Origin: Euglena gracilis
Taxonomy: Eukaryota > Euglenida > Euglenophyceae > Euglenales
Direction of reading: 5' to 3'
Length of the DNA stretch: 64,000 bases
NCBI GenBank assembly: GCA_039621445.1
Contig: CP154954.1
Location: 36,255,703 to 36,319,702, forward strand
Shown: positions 56,768 through 64,000 of the stretch, piece after piece
How positions within the stretch are numbered: the first letter of the stretch is position 1
Layout: each line of letters starts with the position of its first letter
The notes under the pieces: generated by a model
Database searches by the model: none
What the model was told of the DNA's origin: nothing
Seen by the model: only the letters and a program-made list of their open reading frames with translations
Made by a program: the position numbers and the translations under genes

Positions 56768-58750
56768 TTAAACCACAACAATCATGAAACCAACGGGTCC
56801 CCTGACTTTGGAGGCCTCCTGGAACACCCATTCGGTTACTCGGATTAAGGCCCAATTTGGTCCATTTTTACATGGTAACCTGGGCTGACCTGGTAAGTGT
56901 CCGCCGGAATAATCGAATGCACCCATCTGAATGTGCTCATTTCTTGCAACCAACATTCCCGCTGCATGTTTTTCTTATCATTAAACCACGACAATCATGA
57001 AACCAACGGGTCCCTTGACTTTGGAGGCCTCCTGGAACACCCATTCGGTTACTCGGAGTAAGGCCCAATTTGGTCCGTTTTTACATGGTAACCTGGGCTG
57101 ACCTGGTAAGTGTCCGCCGGAATGGTCGAATGCACCCATCTAAATGTGCACTTTCCTTGCAACCAACATTCCCGCTGCATGTGTTTCTTAGCATTAAACC
57201 ACGACAATCATGAAACCAACGGGTCCCCTGACTTTGGAGGCCTCCTGGAACACCCATTCGGTTACTCGGAGGAAGGCCCAATTTGGTCCATTTTTACATG
57301 GTAACCTGGGCCGACCTGGTAAACGTCCCCCGGAATGGTCGAATGCACCCATCTAAATGTGCTGATTTCTCGCTACCAACATTCCCCTGCATGTTTTTCT
57401 TACCATTAACCCACGACAATCATGAAACCAACGGGTCCCCTGACTTTGTAGGCGTCGTGGAACACCCATTCGGTTACTCGGAGTAAGGCATAATCTGGTC
57501 CATTTTTACATGGTAACCTGGGCTGACATGGTAAATGTCCCCCGGAATGGTCGAATGCACCCATCTAAATGTGCTGATTTCTTGCAACCACCATTCCCGC
57601 TGCATGTTTTCCTTACCGTTAAACCACAACAATCATGAAACCAACGGGTCCCCTGACTTTGGAGGCCTCCTGGAACACCCATTCGGTTACTCGGAGTAAG
57701 GCCAAAATTGGTCCATTTTTACGTGGTAACCTGGGCTGACCTGGTAAATGTCCCCCGGAATGGTCGAATGCAGCCATCTAAATGTGCTGATTTATTGCAA
57801 CCAACATTCCCGCTGCTTTTTTTCTTACCAATAAACCACGACAATCATGAAACCAACGGGTCCCCTGACTTTGGAGGCCTCCTGGAACACCCATTCGGTT
57901 ACTCGGAGTAAGGCCCAACTTGGTCCATTTTTACGTGGTAACCTGGGCTGACCTGGTAAATGTCACCCGGAATGGTCGAATGCACCCATCTAAATGTGCT
58001 CATTTCTTGCAACCAAAATTCCCGCTGCATGTTTTTCTTACCATTAAACCACAACAATCATGAAACCAACGGGTCCCCTGACTTTGGAGGCCTCCTGGAA
58101 CACCCATTCGGTTACTCGGAGTAAGGCCCAATTTGGTCCATTTTTACATGGTAACCTGGGCTGACCTGGTAAGTGTCCGCCGGAATAATCGAATGCACCC
58201 ATCTGAATGTGCTCATTTCTTGCAACCAACATTCCCGCTGCATGTTTTTCTTACCATTAAACCACGACAATCATGAAACCAACGGGTCCCTTGACTTTGG
58301 AGGCCTCCTGGAACACCCATTCGGTTACTCGGAGTAAGGCCCAATTTGGTCCGTTTTTACATGGTAACCTGGGCTGACCTGGTAAATGTCCCCCGGAATG
58401 GTCGAATGCACCCATCTAAATGTGCACTTTCCTTGCAACCAACATTCCCGCTGCATGTGTTTCTTACCATTAAACCACGACAATCATGAAACCAACGGGT
58501 CCCCTGACTTTGGAGGCCTCCTGGAACACCCATTCGGTTACTCGGAGTAAGGCCCAATTTGGTCCACTTTTACATGGTAACCTGGGCCGACCTGGTAAAC
58601 ATCCCCCGGAATGGTCGAATGCACCCATCTAAATGTGCTGATTTCTCGCTACCAACATTCCCCTGCATGTTTTTCTTACCATTAACCCACGACAATCATG
58701 AAACCAACGGGTCCCTTGACTTTGGAGGCCTCCTGGAACACCCATTCGGT
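56768..58750. repeat. Higher-order repeat with 1276-bp period (6 monomers)
   Basis: Segments at 56768 and 57081 recur at 58044 and 58357 (offset 1276), sharing private variants such as GTCCGCCGGAATAATCG. Confidence 0.7.
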
Positions 58751-59759
58751 TACTCGGAGTAAGGCCCAATTTGGTCCGTTTTTACATGGTAACCTGGGCT
58801 GACCTGGTAAATGTCCCCCGGAATGGTCGAATGCACCCATCTAAATGTGCTGATTTCTTGCAACCAACATTCCCGCTGCATGTTTTCCTTACCGTTGGAC
58901 CACAACAATCATGAAACCAACGGGTCACCTGACTTTGTAGGCCTCCTGGAACACCCATTCGGTTACTCGGAGTAAGGCCCAATTTGGTCCATTTTTACAT
59001 GGTAACCTGGGCTGACCTGGTAAATGTCCCCCGGAAGTGTCGAATGCACCCATCTAAATGTGCTGATTTCTTGCAACCAACATTCCCGCTGCATGTTTTT
59101 CTCACCATTAAACCACGACAATCATGAAACCAACGGGTCCCCTGACTTTGGAGGCCTCCTGGAACACCCATTCGGTTACTCGGAGTAAGGCCCAATTTGG
59201 TCCATTTTTACATGGTAACCTCGGCTGACCTGGTAAATGTCCCCGGAATGGTCGAATGCAGCCATATAAATGTGCTGATTTATTGCAACCAACATTCCCG
59301 GTGCATTTTTTTCTTACCATTAAACCACGACAATCATGTAACCAACGGTACCCCTGACTTTTGGAGGCCTCCAGGAACACCCATTCGGTTACTCGGAGTA
59401 AGGCCCAATTTGGTCCATTTTTAGGTGGTAACCTGGTCTGACCTGGTAAATGTCCCCCGGAATGGTTGAATTCACCCATATAAATGTGCTCATTTCTTGC
59501 AACCAACGTTCCCGCTGCATGTTTTTCTTACCATTAAACCACGATAATCACGAAACCAACGGGTCCCCTGACTTTGGAGGCCTCCTGGAACACCCATTCG
59601 GTTACTCGGAGTAGGGGCAATTTGGTCCATTTTTACGTGGTAACCTCGGCTGACCTGGTAAATGTCCCCGGAATGGTCGAATGCACCCATCTAAATGTGC
59701 TGATTTCTTGCAACCAACATTCCCGCTGCATTTTTTTCTTACCACTAAACCACGACAAT

Positions 59760-60490
59760 CATGAAACCAACGGGTCCCCTGACTTTGGAGGCCTCCTGGA
59801 ACATCCATTCGGTTACTCGAAGTAAGGCCCAATTTGGTCCATTTTTACATGGTAACCTGGGCTGATCTGGTAAATGTCCCCCGGAATGGTCGAATGCACC
59901 CATCTAAATGTGCTGATTTCTCGCTACCAACATTCCAGCTGCATGTTTCTCTTACCATTAAACCACGCAATCATGAAACCAACGGGTCCCCTGACTTTGG
60001 AGGCCTCCTGGAACACCCATTCAGTTATTCGGAGTAAGGCCCAATTTGGTCCACTTTTTACGTGGTAACCTGGGCTGACCTGGTAAGTGTCCGCCGGAAT
60101 GGTCGAATGCACCCATCTAAATGTGCTGATTTCTTGCAACCAACATTCCCGCTGCATTTTTTTCTTACCACTAAACCACGACAATCATGAAACCAACGGG
60201 TCCCCTGACTTTGGAGGCCTCCTGGAACACCCATTCGGTTACTCGAAGTAAGGCCCAATTTGGTCCATTTTTACATGGTAACCTGGGCTGATCTGGTAAA
60301 TGTCCCCCGGAATGGTCGAATGCACCCATCTAAATGTGCTGATTTCTCGCTACCAACATTCCAGCTGCATGTTTCTCTTACCATTAAACCACGCAATCAT
60401 GAAACCAACGGGTCCCCTGACTTTGGAGGCCTCCTGGAACACCCATTCAGTTATTCGGAGTAAGGCCCAATTTGGTCCACTTTTTACGTG
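59760..60490. repeat. Higher-order repeat with 426-bp period (2 monomers)
   Basis: The dimer beginning near 59834 is repeated almost exactly from 60260. Both copies share private variants: TCTCGCTACCAACATTCCAG, the deletion giving CCACGCAATC, and GTCCACTTTTTACG. Confidence 0.75.
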
Positions 60491-60539
60491 GTAACCTGGG
60501 CTGACCTGGTAAATGTCCCCCGGAATGGTCGAATGCACC

Positions 60540-61560
60540 CATCTAAATCAGTTAATTTCTTGCAACCAATAGTCCCGTGCATGTTTTTCTTACCATTAAA
60601 CCACGACAATCATGAAACCAACGGGTCCCCTGACTTTGGAGGCCTCCTGCAACACCCATTCGGTTACTCGGAGTAAGGCCCAATTTGGTCCATTTTTACA
60701 TGGTAACCTCGGCTGACCTGGTAAATGTCCCCGGAATGGTCGAATGCACCCATCTAAATGTGTTGATATCTTGCAACCAACATTCCCGCTGCATGTTTTT
60801 CTTACCATTAAACCACGACAATCACGAAACCAACGGGTCCCCTGACTTTGGAGGCCTCCTGGAACACCCATTCGGTTACTCGGAGTAAGGCCCAATTTGG
60901 TCCATTTTTACATGGTAACCTGGGCTGACCTGGTAAATGTCCCCCCGAATGGTCGAATGCACCCATCTAAATGTGCTGATTTCCCGCTACCAACGTTCCC
61001 GCTGCATGTTTTTCTTACCACTAACCCACGACAATCATGAAACCAACGGGTCCCCTGACTTTGGAGGCCTCCTGGAACACCCATTCGGTTACTCGGAGTA
61101 AGGCCCAATTTGGTCCATTTTTACATGGTAACCTGGGCTGACCTGGTAAATGTCCCCCGGAATGGTCGAATGCACCCATCTAAATCTGTTAATTTCTTGC
61201 AACCAACAGTCCCGTGCATGTTTTTCTTACCATTAAACCACGACAATCATGAAACCAACGGGTCCCCTGACTTTGGAGGCCTCCTGGAACACCCATTCGG
61301 TTACTCGGAGTAAGGCCCAATTTGGTCCATTTTTACATGGTAACCTCGGCTGACCTGGTAAATGTCCCCGGAATGGTCGAATGCACCCATCTAAATGTGT
61401 TGATATCTTGCAACCAACATTCCCGCTGCATGTTTTTCTTACCATTAAACCACGACAATCATGAAACCAACGGGTCCCCTGACTTTGGAGGCCTCCTGGA
61501 ACACCCATTCGGTTACTCGGAGTAAGGCCCAATTTGGTCCATTTTTACATGGTAACCTGG
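60540..61560. repeat. Higher-order repeat with about 637-bp period (3 monomers)
   Basis: Variants at 60685 recur at 61322 (offset 637), including GTAACCTCGGCTGACC and TGTGTTGATATCTTGC. This block follows directly after the 426-bp dimer duplication. Confidence 0.7.
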
Positions 61561-64000
61561 GCTGACCTGGTAAATGTCCCCCGGAATGGTCGAATGCACC
61601 CATCTAAACGTGCTCATTTCTTGCAACCAACGTTCCCGCTGCGTTTTTTTCCTACCATTAAACCACTAAAATCATGAAACCAACGGGTCCCCTGACTTTG
61701 GAGGCCTCCTGGAACACCCATTCGGTTACTCGGAGTAAGGCCCAATTTGGTCCATTTTTACATGGTAACCTGGGCTGACCTGGTAAATGTCCCCCGGAAT
61801 GGTCGAATGCACCGATGTAAATCGGTTCATTTCTTGCAACCAACAGTCCCGCTGCATGTTTTTCTGACCATTAAACCACGACAATCATGAAACCAACGCG
61901 TCCCCTGACTTTGGAGGCCTCCTGGAACACCCATTCGGTTACTCGGAGTAAGGCCCAATTTGGTCCATTTTTACATGGTAACCTGGGCTGACCTGGTAAA
62001 CGTCCCCCGGAATGGTCGAATGCACCCATCTAAATGTGCCGATTTCTTGCAACCAACATTCCCGCTGCATGTTTCTCTCACCATTAAACCACGACAATCA
62101 TGAAACCAACGGGTCCCCTGACTTTGGAGGCCTCCTGCAACACCTATTCGGTTACTCGGAGTAGTGCCCAATTTGGTCCATTTTTACATGGTAACCTCGG
62201 CTGACCTGGTAAATGTCCCCGGAATGGTCGAATGCACCCATCTAAATGTGCTGATATCTTGCAACCAACATTCCCGCTGCATGTTTTTATTACCACTAAA
62301 CCACGACAATCATGGAACCAACGGGTCCCCTGACTTTGGAGGCCTCCTGGAACACCCATTCGGTTACTCGGAGTAAGGCCCAATTTGGTCCGTTTTTACA
62401 TGGTAACCTGGGCTGACCTGGTAAATGTCCCCCGGAATGGTCGAATGCACCGATGTAAATCTGTTCATTTCTTGCAACCAACAGTCCCGCTGCATGTTTT
62501 TCTGACCATTAAACCACGACAATCATGAAACCAACGGGTCCCCTGACTTTGGAGGCCTCCTGGAACACCCATTCGGTTACTCGGAGTAAGGCCCAATTTG
62601 GTCCATTTTTACATGGTAACCTGAGCTGAACTGGTAAATGTCCCCCCCGGAATGGTCGAATGCACCCATCTAAATGTGCTGATTTCTTGCGACCAACATT
62701 CCCGCTGCATGTTTCTCTTACCATTAAACCACGACAATCATGAAACCAACGGGTCCCTTGACTTTGGAGGCCTCGTGGAACACCCATTCGGTTACTCGGA
62801 GTAAGGCCCAATTTGGTCCATTTTTACATGGTAACCTGGGCTGACCTGGTAAATGTCCCCGGAATGGTCGAATGCACCCATCTAAATGTGCTGATTTCTT
62901 GCAACCAACATTCCCGCTGCATGTTTCTCTTACCATTAAACCACGACAATCATGAAACCAACGGGTCCCCTGACTTTGGAGGCCTCCTGCAACACCCATT
63001 CGGTTACTCGGAGTAAGGCCCAATTTGGTCCATTTTTACATGGTAACCTGGGCTTACCTGGTAAATGTCCCCCGGAACGGTCGAATGCACCCATCTAAAT
63101 GTGCTGATATATTGCAACCAACATTCCCGCTGCATGTTTTTCTCACTATTAAACCACGACAATCATGAAACAAACGGGTCCCCAGACTTTGGAGGCCTCC
63201 TGGAACACCCATTCGGTTACTCGGAGTAAGGCCCAATTTGGTCCATTTTTACATGGTAACCTGGGCTGACCTGGTAAACGTCCCCCGGAATGGTCGAATG
63301 CACCCATCTAAATGTGCTGATTTCTTGCAACCAACATTCCCGCTGTATGTTTCTCTTACAATTAAACCACGACAATCATGAAACCAACGGGTCCCCTGAC
63401 TTTGGAGGCCTCCTGGACCACCCATTCGATTATTCGGCGTAAGGCCCAATTTGGTCCATTTTTACATGGTAACCTGGGCTGAACTGGTAAATGTCCCCCC
63501 CCGGAATGGTCGAATGCACCCATCTAAATGTGCTGATTTCTTGCAACCAACAATCCCGCTGCATGTTTCTCTTACCATTAAACCACAACAGTCATGAAAC
63601 CAACGGGTCCCCTGACTTTGGAGGCCTCCTGGACCACCCATTCGGTTACTCGGCGTAAGGCCCAGTTTGGTCCATTTTTACATGGTAACCTGAGCTGAAC
63701 TGGTAAATGTCCCCCCCGGAATGGTCGAATGCACCCATCTAAATGTGCTGATTTCTTGCGACCAACATTCCTGCTGCATGTTTCTCTTACCATTAAACCA
63801 CGACAATCATGAAACCAACGGGTCCCCTGACTTTGGAGGCCTCCTGGAACACCCATTCGGTTACTCGGAGTAAGTCCCAATTTGCTCCATTTTTACATGG
63901 TAACCTGGGCTGACCTGGTAAATGTCCCCCGGAATGGTCGAATGCACCCATCAAAATGTGCTCATTTCTCGCAACCAACATTCCCGCTGCATGTTTTTCT

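Larger units (their letters stand above)
30153..64000. repeat. Satellite array, right arm (about 213-bp monomer)
   Basis: About 159 monomers of the same family as the left arm run to the window edge. Regional variants exist. Between about 30.8 and 38.6 kb many units carry CAACAAACATTCCCAATGC and GGTCAACGTCCCCC in place of the common forms. Between 52.8 and 56 kb many carry GGAATAATTTGG. Near 61-64 kb the CTGATTTCTTGC form is common. This clustering reflects local amplification. No gene, tRNA or other mobile element was seen. Confidence 0.97.

Noticed and set aside
1-64000. CENP-B box in the satellite
   Set aside because: The nearest candidate, ATTCGGTTACTCGGAGT, lacks the required A and CGGG positions on either strand.
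1-64000. CRISPR array
   Set aside because: The repeats are contiguous 213-bp monomers without unique spacers, and the context is eukaryotic.

Overview
The window is eukaryotic nuclear DNA: about 47 kb of tandem satellite (monomer about 213 bp) split by one 16,780-bp LTR retrotransposon at 13373-30152. I cannot name the host. The primer-binding site matches an initiator-Met tRNA ending of the animal type, not the plant type, but that alone does not identify a lineage. No host gene, tRNA, rRNA or CRISPR array is visible.

Layout. 1-13372: satellite, about 63 monomers. 13373-13783: 5' LTR. 13784-14037: leader with PBS. 14038-16428: coiled-coil ORF interrupted by one in-frame TGA. 16409-18115: Gag capsid/nucleocapsid with two CCHC knuckles. 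18116-19198: aspartic protease, same frame as Gag after one TAG. 19012-20247: Cys-containing ORF with a PP-motif domain resembling one I recall from DIRS-type elements. 20270-23215: RT, RNase H, integrase, GPY/F and chromodomain, so the element is a Ty3/Gypsy chromovirus. 23295-28852: three further ORFs absent from ordinary chromoviruses. 28853-29731: 3' non-coding region. 29732-29741: polypurine tract. 29742-30152: 3' LTR. 30153-64000: satellite, about 159 monomers, with several higher-order repeat blocks and one 57-nt poly-G tract. The LTRs are each 411 bp and differ at 3 sites. AAATG flanks both ends as a target-site duplication, so this is a recent, structurally complete insertion into satellite.

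The main discovery is that the retroelement, in LTRs, leader, ORFs and 3' region alike, is packed with short perfect hairpins (arms 5-8 bp, loops 3-6 nt). The same loops recur (AAA, GAAG, ATGAA, TAAGCG, TAATGG, GAAAT, AAAGG, ATCAC and others) on arms of unrelated sequence that stay complementary. Loops are A-rich on the sense strand, which points to folding of the RNA. The satellite lacks this pattern.

Expression looks unusual. Coding frames are joined by lone stop codons (TGA-CTA at 15580; TAG followed by a 13-bp hairpin at 18113; TAG at 20267) and by frame changes, two of which fall on 6-nt homopolymers (T6 at 20207, A6 at 24964). A splice-acceptor-like tract precedes the first accessory ORF. 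Whether these are programmed recoding signals, mutations or base-calling errors cannot be decided from one copy.
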